DNA of 64,000 nucleotides, from contig NZ_JBHTCG010000004.1 in the NCBI RefSeq assembly GCF_042665155.1, positions 62,001-126,000 of the forward strand, in the 5' to 3' direction. The notes under the pieces were generated by a model. The model was not told the origin of the DNA and made no database searches. It worked only from the letters and a program-made list of their open reading frames with translations. The DNA comes from Sphaerisporangium rhizosphaerae. GTDB lineage: Bacteria; Actinomycetota; Actinomycetes; Streptosporangiales; Streptosporangiaceae. The position numbers and the translations under genes are program-made. This document shows positions 30,242-39,028 of the stretch, in pieces; position 1 is the stretch's first letter, and each line of letters starts with the position of its first letter.

Positions 30242-30491
30242 CACCGACGAGGGTACCGCTGGCAGGCGGCTCCGGGGTGCGAGAGGGTAGTACCTGAGGG
30301 CGAAGACCACGATGTCGGGGCGGCCCGCACCGGGCCGGTACACCCGACCGGCAGGTGAACGGAAGGGAACGCCGGGCCCAAACAGGAGCCGGGCTCCTCC
30401 TTCCTGGAACGCCGCCGCTTCGGAATACTTGCCCAAGGGTGCGTTGAGCCCTCCACCAGCCTGTTCGTTCCTCCTAGGGAGATGACTTCCG

Positions 30492-31514
<1,023 letters not shown>

Positions 31515-31556
31515 CCCAGTGGCGATCTTCCAGTAGAAGACCGCCCTGACACGCAG

Positions 31557-31588
31557 GGAACGGGCAGGTCGCATGACCTGCCCGTTCC
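31557..31588 (+). terminator. Hairpin terminator after fbaA
   Basis: Perfect 14-bp stem GGAACGGGCAGGTC / GACCTGCCCGTTCC around loop GCAT. Only a weak T-rich tail (GTGAATTT) follows, as is usual for actinobacterial terminators. Confidence 0.85.
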
Positions 31589-31653
31589 ATGTGAATTTCC
31601 TGAGAGAAAGCGTAAAAAGAGATGACTATGCGGCTGATGTAACGATTAAGTGG

Positions 31654-31667
31654 TTAGCATGAGCTAA
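31654..31667 (+). promoter_or_regulatory. TTAGC-GCTAA repeat over a -10 box
   Basis: TTAGC/ATGA/GCTAA is a perfect inverted repeat ending one base before the ATG at 31668, and contains TAGCAT (31655-31660), a -10 box 7 bases from the ATG. This fits a leaderless, repressor-controlled promoter for the asparagine-synthase-like gene and the cluster behind it. The local sequence is AT-rich compared with its surroundings. Confidence 0.45.
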
Positions 31668-33332
31668 ATGTTCATCTCCTCCCGAGCGCACCCATATGTG
31701 TGCGGTGCCATCGGAAAGTGGGATGCACGCGTGGTGGACCGGCTGCTGTCGGCCTCACCGCGAGGGCTCGACGAAGTGCACCGTTCCCCGCTCGCCGTCC
31801 TGTGGTCGACCGGCGAGCCCGAGAACTGGTCGTCCGGTCCCCGTTCGGGATTCCTGTGGTGGTCCCGGGCCGGCGGGCTGCCGCAGCCGCACTCCTGGCA
31901 GGACGCCGCCGAGCGCCGCATGGCCGCCGGGCTGGTCGTCGACCGGCGGGACGCCGTCCTGCACACCGACGCCCTCGGCCTCAACGAGCTGCTCGTCCGT
32001 CCCCTCGGGGACGCCCTCTACTTCTCCGCCCGCCTCGACCCGCTCGTCCGGCTGGACGACGCCCCGCTCCACATGGACTGGTCGGCCTGGGCGAACCTGC
32101 TGGTGATGTTGACGCCGCTCGCGGAGGAGACGCCGTTCCGCGAGATCAGGCGCCTGGCCCCGGCGACCGCCTGGCGGGCCGGCCTCGCAGCGGGCGGGCC
32201 GCGCGCCGAGAGCTTCGAGCCGGCGTGGCTGTCGGCCGGCCCGGGCAAGCCGCCGGCGCCCGAGGACATGGTGGACCTGATCGCGGCGCGCATCCCGCAC
32301 CGCGCGGGCCCGGTGGCGATCGGGCTGAGCGGCGGCTGGGACTCGCGGCTGCTGGCCTCGCTCGCCGCCCGCCGGCCCGGCGCGCGGCTCGAGGCGTGGA
32401 CGACCAGCACCGACGACGGCCTGGATCTGGACATCTCCCACGCCCGCGCCGTGGCCGCGGCGCTCGGCCTGCCGCACCACGTGGTGGTCCCGGGGCCGGA
32501 GGCGTGGCTGGAGGAGCACCGGGTGGTGTGGCGGCGCACGGAGTACCAGACCATGCACCACGGCTGGGCGATGCCGTACGCGCGGGCCGTGCACGGGCTG
32601 CGGGCGCCGCTGATCGACGGCTGCCTCGGCGACGGCCTGCTGAGAAGGGGCGGCCCCGCGCCCGGCGAGGACGCCGCGGGCGCCGCGGGCGCCGGCGCGG
32701 GCGAGCGGGCGCGCGCCGCGATCTGGCGGTCCCTGTCCGGGCACTTCCCCCGGCACCCGGAGCTCTGGGCGCCGGGGGTGGGCGACGCCCTGGCCGACCT
32801 GAGCCTGACGGCGTTCCACCGGGTGACGCGCCCGGTGGAGGGGCATCACGCCATGCCGGTGCTGGCCCGGCTGCTGACCCGCTACCGGGGGATCTACTCC
32901 TCGCCGACCCGGCTGCTCGGGCCGGAGGCGGAGGTGTGGCTGCCGTTCGCCGGGCCGGACGTGGTCACCGCGGCCCTCGGCGTCCCGATGTCCGCGCGCG
33001 AGGACCACGCGTATTACCGGGCGATGCTCGGGTACGGGGCACCGGATGTGGCCGCGCTCCCCTCCACCAACGACCCCGGCGACCGGCCCGCGCCCGGACC
33101 CCGGCGCGCGACCACCCCCGCCGCGCTCGCCGCGCTCGCCGCGGACATCGCGGCGAGCGAGGAGGCGCGCACGCTCCTCGGCCCGCGATTACTCGCGACC
33201 CTGCACGACCCCGAGGCACGCGCGCGACAGGCGCGCTGGTCGGGACCGCTCTACGTCCTTCAGTGGGCGAGCATGCTCGCTCGCTGGCGCGGTGAGTACG
33301 GCTCCCGCGTCTCCTGGGAGCCCTTTACCTGA
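31668..33332 (+). CDS. Asparagine synthase-like ATP-dependent enzyme
   Basis: 554 residues from ATG 31668. The C-terminal part (about 205-554) is the asparagine-synthase/beta-lactam-synthetase domain with PP-loop GLSGGWDSR, which adenylates a carboxylate for amide or lactam formation. The N-terminal part (1-190) looks like a worn class II glutaminase domain (VVDRRDAVLHTDALGLNELL). A GTG at 31698 would give a protein starting MCGAIG, the Cys-first signature of class II glutaminases, so the start choice matters; the other glutaminase residues (HRGPD, NGEIYN) are absent. First gene of a cluster with a methyltransferase and two glycosyltransferases; probably amidates a glycan or small molecule. 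Confidence 0.8.
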   Translation: MFISSRAHPYVCGAIGKWDARVVDRLLSASPRGLDEVHRSPLAVLWSTGEPENWSSGPRSGFLWWSRAGGLPQPHSWQDAAERRMAAGLVVDRRDAVLHTDALGLNELLVRPLGDALYFSARLDPLVRLDDAPLHMDWSAWANLLVMLTPLAEETPFREIRRLAPATAWRAGLAAGGPRAESFEPAWLSAGPGKPPAPEDMVDLIAARIPHRAGPVAIGLSGGWDSRLLASLAARRPGARLEAWTTSTDDGLDLDISHARAVAAALGLPHHVVVPGPEAWLEEHRVVWRRTEYQTMHHGWAMPYARAVHGLRAPLIDGCLGDGLLRRGGPAPGEDAAGAAGAGAGERARAAIWRSLSGHFPRHPELWAPGVGDALADLSLTAFHRVTRPVEGHHAMPVLARLLTRYRGIYSSPTRLLGPEAEVWLPFAGPDVVTAALGVPMSAREDHAYYRAMLGYGAPDVAALPSTNDPGDRPAPGPRRATTPAALAALAADIAASEEARTLLGPRLLATLHDPEARARQARWSGPLYVLQWASMLARWRGEYGSRVSWEPFT

Positions 33333-33381
33333 CACTGCATACTCTGGGATCCCCTGCCTGAAACATCCAGAAAGGGAACAT

Positions 33382-34632
33382 ATGCGGACATTATCCCCAC
33401 GCCTCCTGCTGATCATCAGCGGCGCCCTCGCGGCCGCCGTCGTGATCACGCTGGTGCTGCTGTCCGCTACGGGGGCCGTTCCCCCGATCACCGCGGTGGA
33501 ACTGGCCCTGTCCGTCCTGACCCTGGCCGCGGCCGCCGTGATCGTCCTCGGCGCGCGCAGGACCGACGGCAAGGCGCTGCGCATCGACGCGCGGACCAAG
33601 CGCCAGGAGGCCGCCCTCGCCCGTACAGAGCAGAGCGTCACGCGCCTGACGACCGCGCTCGACGGGCTCGCCGGCCGCCTGGAGGACGCCGCCCGGGAGC
33701 AGTCCCGCACCGTGCTGGCGGCCCTCGGCGAGGACCGCGTGGAGCTCACCGCGCAGACCGGACGGCTCGACCGGCTCGCCGGCACGGCGTCCCGCATCGA
33801 GACCACGCTGCGCCAGGGCGCCGGCGACCTTGAGGACCTGCGCAAGCTCCGGCACGACCACGAACAGCTCACCGCGCTCACCAGCACCGCCGTCCGCGAT
33901 CTCGGCGACCGGCTGGAGGCGCTCGCCGGAGCGGTGCGGGAGGGGCACGCGCACCTGGCCCGCTCGGCCCGCCACGACTACGCGCAGCTCGAAGCGCTCA
34001 TCGACGTGCGGGCGCTGCTGGAGCCGCGCGCGCCGCTCCCCCGGCTGCGCGGCTGGGCGGCCTCGCCCGACGTCCTGCGCCTGCTCGTGGAGCGCGTCGC
34101 GGCGGACCACACCAAGCTCATCGTGGAGTGCGGCAGCGGTGCCTCCAGCGTCTGGCTCGGATACGCCGTCCAGCGGTTCGGCGCGGGACGCGTCGTCGCC
34201 CTGGAGCACGACGAGCGCTTCGCCGAGGCGTCCAGGGATCTGGTCGCCGCCCACGGCCTGCAGGACGTCGTAGAGGTGCGCCACGCCCCGCTCACCACCT
34301 GGACCGCCCCGCGGACCGACTCAGGCGAGGCCGGCGCCTCCGGCGGCGAGAGCTGGCCCTGGTACGACACCGGCGCCGTGGAGGACCTGCACGGCGTCGG
34401 CCTGGTGTTCGTGGACGGCCCTCCGGGGGCCACCGCCCCGCTGGCGCGCTACCCCGCGCTGCCGGTGCTGCTGCCGCGCTGCGCGGCGGACGCCTGGTTC
34501 GTGGTGGACGACACCGTCCGCCCCGACGAGCGCGAGGTCGCCGACCGCTGGCTCAGAGAGCACCCGGAGCTGACCGGCTCCGCCTACCCGGCCGAGAAGG
34601 GCGCCATGATCCTCAGGCGGACCCCCCGATGA
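33382..34632 (+). CDS. Membrane-anchored coiled-coil SAM methyltransferase
   Basis: 416 residues. Two transmembrane segments near the N-terminus (about 7-29 and 35-57), a long coiled coil (65-200: RTEQSVTRLTTALDGL, RLDRLAGTASRIETTL), then a class I methyltransferase-like domain (about 215-416) with LIVECGSGASSVWLGYAV as motif I, VVALEHDERFAEASRDL as motif II and VFVDGPPG as the motif IV region. Members of this type modify sugars or lipids in glycan clusters. ATG follows AAAGGGA, 49 bases after the synthase-like gene. The stop overlaps the ATG of a small repeat frame (ATGA). Tethered modifying enzyme is an inference from topology. Confidence 0.82.
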   Translation: MRTLSPRLLLIISGALAAAVVITLVLLSATGAVPPITAVELALSVLTLAAAAVIVLGARRTDGKALRIDARTKRQEAALARTEQSVTRLTTALDGLAGRLEDAAREQSRTVLAALGEDRVELTAQTGRLDRLAGTASRIETTLRQGAGDLEDLRKLRHDHEQLTALTSTAVRDLGDRLEALAGAVREGHAHLARSARHDYAQLEALIDVRALLEPRAPLPRLRGWAASPDVLRLLVERVAADHTKLIVECGSGASSVWLGYAVQRFGAGRVVALEHDERFAEASRDLVAAHGLQDVVEVRHAPLTTWTAPRTDSGEAGASGGESWPWYDTGAVEDLHGVGLVFVDGPPGATAPLARYPALPVLLPRCAADAWFVVDDTVRPDEREVADRWLREHPELTGSAYPAEKGAMILRRTPR

Positions 34633-34810
34633 ACCCCCCGCACCGTCGCGGCCGCCGTGATCCCCATGCGGACCATCCCATGAACCTCTCCCGCCCTCGC
34701 GGCCGCCGTGATCCTCAGACGGACCGTCCCATGAACCTCCCCCGCCGTCGCGGCCGCCGTGATCATCACGCGGACCGCCTGACAAGCCTCCCGCGCCGTC
34801 CCGGTCGCCC
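34629..34810. repeat. 51-bp minisatellite, about 3.5 copies
   Basis: Units start at 34629, 34680, 34731 and (degenerate) 34782. Each contains the invariant core CGCGGCCGCCGTGATC. Lies exactly between two otherwise overlapping operon genes. Confidence 0.9.
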
Positions 34811-34826
34811 TGGAGGCCCGGCATGA
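34629..34826 (+). CDS. Possible 65-residue Arg-rich repeat peptide
   Basis: A frame of 65 codons that starts with ATGA overlapping the methyltransferase stop and ends with a TGA overlapping the ATG of the next glycosyltransferase (again ATGA). It encodes three 17-residue units (MNPPHRRGRRDPHADHP, MNLSRPRGRRDPQTDRP, MNLPRRRGRRDHHADRL) and a partial fourth. No family is known. The DNA unit is 51 bp, a multiple of three and nearly free of stops in other frames, so it may be a non-coding minisatellite instead. The GT Shine-Dalgarno (GGAGG) lies inside its last codons. Coupling at both ends is the argument in favour. Confidence 0.4.
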   Translation: MNPPHRRGRRDPHADHPMNLSRPRGRRDPQTDRPMNLPRRRGRRDHHADRLTSLPRRPGRPGGPA

Positions 34827-36751
34827 CCACCGAGCTCACACCGTCCGGGATGTCCGCCGACCTGACCCGGGGAGGCGGCAAGGTCGCCGTGGCCGTCGCC
34901 GGGGTGGAGACCTCCGACCTGGATGGCCTGCTCCCGGGCGTGGCCTTCGAGGCGGCGGACGTGGACAGCATGGGACCGGAGCCGTGGGCCACCGCCGAGC
35001 CCTCCGCCGTGCTGGTCGTCGCGCGCACCCCCACCGACCTGCGCCGGGCGGTGACCCTGAGCGGGGAACTGCCCGCGGCGCCCATGATCGGCGTGATCGT
35101 CGTGGAGTCGCCGCCCTGGTGCGACGCCCCCGGCGTGCCGCTGTCGCCCGGGCTCGGGCGCCGCTTCCTGCGGGACGTCGGCGTCTCCCGGTACGGCAGC
35201 ACCGGCTGGCGGGTGAAGGCGCGCTTCTCCGAGCCGCGACCGGCCGGAGAGGTCGCCGCCGCCGTGGCCAGGAGCTTCGGCGGCCACCACCTGAGCGGGT
35301 ACCCGCTGCCCATGGCCGGGCTGGCCGGTCCGGGCCTGGCCGACTGGCGGCCGGGCGACCCGAACGTGACCGTCGCCGACGAGCGGGGGCCGGCGCCCGA
35401 GCGATCGGGCGTGTCCACCGCCGACCTGGCCATCCGGGCCGTCCCGCCCGCGCCGGAGTGGATCGACGAGCGGGTGCCCGCCGTCGACCGCCCGCCCGCC
35501 CTCACCTGGGAACGCCTCGGCTCGCCCGGCGGGTACCAGGTCCTGTCCGGCGAGCGGTTCGCCCCCGAGGCCGTGCCGCCCGTGGACGAGCGCTCGGTCA
35601 ACCCGCAGGGCTTCCTCAAGCGGCCCGCGCTCGGCGTCGCCGACCTCCTCCAGCACGACGGGGCCTGGGAGGTCCGGCTCGCGGACCGGACGCTCGCCCG
35701 CCTGCCCGCCTCCGGCGGCGTGACCGACGCCGACGTCGGCCGGCTGCGCCGCCTGCGCGGCGTCCGCGTCGCCTGGCGGCCCGCCCACACCGGCCCGATC
35801 GCCGCGGCCCGCGCCGTGGCCGGGCTCGCCGCCGCCGGCGTCCCCCTGCTGTCCGGCCCGCTTCCGGAGTGGGCCGCACTGGCCCTCGGCCACGACCTGG
35901 CCGCCGACCTGACCGCCGCGACCGAGCGGGACCTGGACGACGACCTGCGCCGCGAGGAGCACAGCGTCCGGCTGCGCCGCACGGCCCTCACCCGGCACGG
36001 GACCATGGCGCGGTGGCGCGAGCTCGCCGCCCGCGCGGGCATCGCCGTGCCCGCCCCCGCGACCATCTCGGTCGTCATGTGCACCCGGCGGGCCGGCCTG
36101 GTGCCGTTCGCCCTGGACCAGGTCAGGCGGCAGCGCGGAGTGGACCTGGAGGTCATCCTCACCCTGCACGGCGTGCCCGCCGCCACCCCGGAGGTCGCGC
36201 GGGCCGTCGCGGCGTTCGACCGGCCGATCACGGTCGTCGAGGCGGACGCAGCCGTCCCGTTCGGCGCCGTGCTCAACCAGGCCGCCGGCCACGCGAGCGG
36301 CTCGTTCCTCAGCAAGTGGGACGACGACGACTGGTACGGGCCGGACCACCTGGCCGACATGATGCTCGCCCAGTCCTACTCGGGCGCCGAGCTGGTGGGG
36401 GCCGCCTCGGAGTTCTTCTACCTGCAGCAGATCGACGTCACCATCCGGCGCGACTGGACCAGCGAGACGATGTCCAACCACGTGGCGGGCGGCACCTTCG
36501 TCATCGCCCGCTCGGCCTTCGAGGCGCTCGGCGGCTTCCGCCCGGTGCCGCGCTCGGTGGACGTCCAGTTCTTCCAGGACCTGCTGCGCGCCGGCGGGGC
36601 CATCTACCGGACGCACGGCCTGGGGTTCGTCGCCCGCAGGGCGGCGCGCGGCAGGCACACCTGGCAGGAGCCGATCGGCTACTTCCTGGCCAGGGCCAAG
36701 GACCAGTGGCGGGGATTCAGGCCGAGCCGACTGATGGAGTGGGAGCAGTGA
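34823..36751 (+). CDS. Large glycosyltransferase with C-terminal GT2 domain
   Basis: 642 residues. The first 400 residues are an alpha/beta region without a recognised family (SAVLVVARTPTDLRRAV, WERLGSPGGYQVLSGERFAPE). Residues about 405-640 are a GT-A domain: TISVVMCTRRAGLV, LNQAAGHASGSFLSKWDDDDWYG (metal-binding acidic cluster), GGTFVIARSAFEALGGF and VDVQFFQDLL. Start ATG overlaps the small repeat frame and follows GGAGG at 7 bases. Its own stop overlaps the GTG of the next glycosyltransferase. Likely adds a sugar in the glycan pathway of this cluster; the front half may bind the acceptor or be a degenerate second transferase. Confidence 0.8.
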   Translation: MTTELTPSGMSADLTRGGGKVAVAVAGVETSDLDGLLPGVAFEAADVDSMGPEPWATAEPSAVLVVARTPTDLRRAVTLSGELPAAPMIGVIVVESPPWCDAPGVPLSPGLGRRFLRDVGVSRYGSTGWRVKARFSEPRPAGEVAAAVARSFGGHHLSGYPLPMAGLAGPGLADWRPGDPNVTVADERGPAPERSGVSTADLAIRAVPPAPEWIDERVPAVDRPPALTWERLGSPGGYQVLSGERFAPEAVPPVDERSVNPQGFLKRPALGVADLLQHDGAWEVRLADRTLARLPASGGVTDADVGRLRRLRGVRVAWRPAHTGPIAAARAVAGLAAAGVPLLSGPLPEWAALALGHDLAADLTAATERDLDDDLRREEHSVRLRRTALTRHGTMARWRELAARAGIAVPAPATISVVMCTRRAGLVPFALDQVRRQRGVDLEVILTLHGVPAATPEVARAVAAFDRPITVVEADAAVPFGAVLNQAAGHASGSFLSKWDDDDWYGPDHLADMMLAQSYSGAELVGAASEFFYLQQIDVTIRRDWTSETMSNHVAGGTFVIARSAFEALGGFRPVPRSVDVQFFQDLLRAGGAIYRTHGLGFVARRAARGRHTWQEPIGYFLARAKDQWRGFRPSRLMEWEQ

Positions 36752-38391
36752 CGCAGCAGCCGACCGGGCCCGAGCGAACGACCCAGCCGCGGATCCGGCA
36801 CAACGACTACGGGGTGCTCACGCCGCCCGAGCCCGGAGCCTGGACGCCCCGGCTGTCGGTCAGCGTGGTGATCGCCGCCTACGGCCACCAGGACAAGCTC
36901 GACCTCACCCTCGCCGCCCTCGCGGCGCAGAGCTACCCCCGGCACCTGCTGGAGGTCGTGGTCGTCGACGACGGGACGACGCCCGCGCTGCGCCTGCCCG
37001 AGATCACGCCCGAGAACACCCGGCTGATCACCACGCGGCCGGGGGCCCGCGGGCGCTCCGACGCCCGCAACGCCGGGCTGGCCGTCGCCGACGGTGACGT
37101 CGTCCACTGGCTGGACGCCGACATGGTCACCTTCCCCGACGAGGTGGAGGCGCACATGCGCTGGCACCACCTCGCCGACTACCTCGTGGTCATGGGATAC
37201 GTGCGGTACGTCGACCACCGGCCGGGCGGCCCGGCCCCCGCCGAGGTGCGCGCGGCGGTGGAGGCCGGAGCCACCGAGCTGCTCTTCGACGAGTCCGCGA
37301 GCGAGGCGCACTCCTGGATCGTGGACCTGGCCGAGCGGACCGACGGGCTGCGCACCGCGGGCGACACCGCCTACCGCGTCCACGTGACCAACGCGGCCTC
37401 GGTCAACGCCCGGCTGCTGCGCGAGGCCGGTCCGCTGGACACCGGGCTGGTCCTCGGCGAGGACACCGAGCTCGGCTACCGGCTCGCCCAGGCCGGCGCC
37501 GCGTTCGTCCTGGCGCCCGAGGCCCGCAGCCGCCACCTCGGCAAGTCGATGATGATGCGCGACGGGGAGCAGGTCAGGCGGTACAACCAGGTCTTCGTGC
37601 CCGACCACATCCCCCTCATGCGGTGGCTGCGCACCCACCCCCGCCGCCAGTGGCTGGTGCCCTACGTCGACGTCGTCGTCCAGACCGAGGGCGCGACCTA
37701 CGACGAGCTGCGGGCCACCGTGGACGGCTTCCTCGCGAGCACGCTGAACGACATCCGGATCACCCTGATCGGGCCGTGGGACTCGGTGCGGGAGGACCGC
37801 CGCAACCCGCTGGACAGCCCGGCGCTGGACCTGGTGATGGTGCGCGGGCTGTACCGCGGCGAGCCGCGCGTGCGGTTCGCCGGGCAGGTGCCGGCCACGG
37901 CCGCTCCCGTGCCGTACCGCATGTTCTGCCCCGCCGGGTGGGTCCCCGGCCCCGAGACGCTCCGGCGGCTCGTGGCGCAGGCCGCCGAACGCGGGGACGG
38001 GCTGGTCAGCGTGGCCCTCGACGAGGAGGACGAGGTGATCACCGCCCGGCTGGAGCACACCGGCGCGTTCGCCAGGGCCGCCCTGGTGCGCGGCGAGGGC
38101 GAGCCGCTGGACGCCGCGGTGCACGAGGTGTACGGCACGCGGTGGGTGGACGGCAGGACGCTGGGCTTCCTGCCGGCGGCCGAGGCCGAGCCGCCCAAGC
38201 GCGGCAAGGCCGAGGACCCCGCGCTGACCCGGGAGATCGCGCGACTGCGCGCCGAGAACGCCCGCCTCTCCGACCGGCTCGCGGCCGCCACCAGGGACGG
38301 CGCCCCGGCCGACGCCGACGCCGGCGACGCCGTCTCCCGCGAGGGCAGGCGGTTGACGGTCTGGCCGCGAAGGGCGGCGGCCCGCGGATGA
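36748..38391 (+). CDS. GT2-family glycosyltransferase
   Basis: 547 residues. GT-A domain at about 35-270: LSVSVVIAAYGHQDKLDLTL, VVVDDGTTP, RSDARNAGLAVADGDVVHWLDADM (DxD equivalent), TNAASVNARLLREAG, LVLGEDTELGYRLAQAG (catalytic ED). The middle (about 310-490) is an additional alpha/beta region, and 495-525 a short coiled coil (IARLRAENARLSDRLAAA), perhaps pairing with the coiled-coil methyltransferase. GTG start overlaps the upstream stop (GTGA). Last gene of the 31.7-38.4 kb cluster. The donor/acceptor pair is unknown. Confidence 0.88.
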   Translation: MTQQPTGPERTTQPRIRHNDYGVLTPPEPGAWTPRLSVSVVIAAYGHQDKLDLTLAALAAQSYPRHLLEVVVVDDGTTPALRLPEITPENTRLITTRPGARGRSDARNAGLAVADGDVVHWLDADMVTFPDEVEAHMRWHHLADYLVVMGYVRYVDHRPGGPAPAEVRAAVEAGATELLFDESASEAHSWIVDLAERTDGLRTAGDTAYRVHVTNAASVNARLLREAGPLDTGLVLGEDTELGYRLAQAGAAFVLAPEARSRHLGKSMMMRDGEQVRRYNQVFVPDHIPLMRWLRTHPRRQWLVPYVDVVVQTEGATYDELRATVDGFLASTLNDIRITLIGPWDSVREDRRNPLDSPALDLVMVRGLYRGEPRVRFAGQVPATAAPVPYRMFCPAGWVPGPETLRRLVAQAAERGDGLVSVALDEEDEVITARLEHTGAFARAALVRGEGEPLDAAVHEVYGTRWVDGRTLGFLPAAEAEPPKRGKAEDPALTREIARLRAENARLSDRLAAATRDGAPADADAGDAVSREGRRLTVWPRRAAARG

Positions 38392-38398
38392 CGTCCCC

Positions 38399-38464
38399 GG
38401 ATGTGCGGGCGCACCACGTGACCTGACGTGCGGGCGCACCACTGACCCGACGTGCGGGCGGACC
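38399..38464. repeat. Three 24-25 bp tandem repeats (GTGCGGGCGCACCAC)
   Basis: GTGCGGGCG recurs at 38403, 38428 and 38452; each is part of GTGCGGGCGCAC, itself palindromic (GTGCG/CGCAC). Located between the glycosyltransferase stop and the promoter of the DUF3151 gene, so possibly a terminator-like stack of hairpins. Confidence 0.75.
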
Positions 38465-38468
38465 GAGC

Positions 38469-38498
38469 ATGACCGCACAGGCCCGGCGCAGGTATAAG
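38469..38498 (+). promoter_or_regulatory. Promoter of DUF3151 gene (leaderless)
   Basis: ATGACC (38469-38474) and TATAAG (38493-38498), 18 bases apart, make a good housekeeping promoter. The start codon at 38508 lies 9 bases after the -10, so the mRNA should have almost no leader, consistent with no Shine-Dalgarno. Confidence 0.7.
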
Positions 38499-38507
38499 AC
38501 TGTGCTC

Positions 38508-38927
38508 ATGGAAACGCACGAGAACCTCATCGCCGGGCCGCCGCCGACCCACCTTCCGGACACCCCGGAAGCCAGGCAGGCGCTGGAAGCCGGCGCCAAG
38601 GCCAGTGACATCGCCGCGCGCTTCCCCGCCTACTCGGCGGCATGGGCGGCGCTGGCCGACGAGTCCTTCGCCGCCGGGCACGCGGTGACCTCCTACGCCT
38701 TCGCCCGCACCGGCTACCACCGCGGCCTGGACCAACTGCGCAGGGCGGGATGGAAGGGGCACGGCCCCATCCCCTGGGACCACGAACCCAACCAGGGGTT
38801 CCTGCGCTGCCTGCACGCGCTCGCCCGCGCCGCCCAGGCGATCGGCGAGAAGGACGAAGCCGAGCGGTGCGCCCAGTTCCTCCGCGACAGCAGTCCGGCG
38901 GCGGTGGAAGCGTTGAACCACCCGTAA
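38508..38927 (+). CDS. DUF3151-family protein
   Basis: 139 residues of a conserved actinobacterial family of unknown function, often next to purA as here. Visible family marks: HENLIAGPPPTHLP at the start, YSAAWAALADESFAAG, SYAFARTGYHRGLDQLRRAGWKG and VPW-like IPWDHEPNQGFLRCLHALARAA. The helical repeats resemble a small TPR-like fold. Start 38508 fits both the family and the leaderless promoter; an upstream ATG at 38469 is inside the -35 box. Cytosolic; no catalytic motif seen. Confidence 0.88.
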   Translation: METHENLIAGPPPTHLPDTPEARQALEAGAKASDIAARFPAYSAAWAALADESFAAGHAVTSYAFARTGYHRGLDQLRRAGWKGHGPIPWDHEPNQGFLRCLHALARAAQAIGEKDEAERCAQFLRDSSPAAVEALNHP

Positions 38928-38934
38928 GTCGCGC

Positions 38935-38964
38935 TTGGGCGGCATCAGCATGCTCGGGTAGTCT
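38935..38964 (+). promoter_or_regulatory. Predicted purA promoter
   Basis: TTGGGC (38935-38940) and TAGTCT (38959-38964) with an 18-base spacer. A transcript would start near 38971, directly in front of the hairpin at 38978-39001. Confidence 0.5.
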
Positions 38965-38969
38965 CTCAA

Positions 38970-39011
38970 CGCAAGAGCCCCTGTCGCGCTTGCGCCAGGG
39001 GTTTCGTTTTT
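38970..39011 (+). terminator. Intrinsic terminator / possible purA attenuator
   Basis: CCCCTG (38978-38983) pairs with CAGGGG (38996-39001), with inner CGC/GCG pairing, followed by TTTCGTTTTT (39002-39011): a textbook intrinsic terminator, rare in such GC-rich DNA. An alternative stem CGCAAG (38970-38975) / CTTGCG (38989-38994) crosses it, so both cannot form together as simple hairpins. It sits 17 bases before the purA start codon and just after a predicted promoter. It may simply end the DUF3151 transcript, or attenuate purA. Confidence 0.75.
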
Positions 39012-39028
39012 GTGCGCGGGAGTTAACC

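Noticed and set aside
34584..34769. Minus-strand repeat peptide over the 51-bp minisatellite
   Set aside because: Because 51 is a multiple of three and the unit has few stops, several frames stay open; only the plus-strand frame has coupled start and stop.
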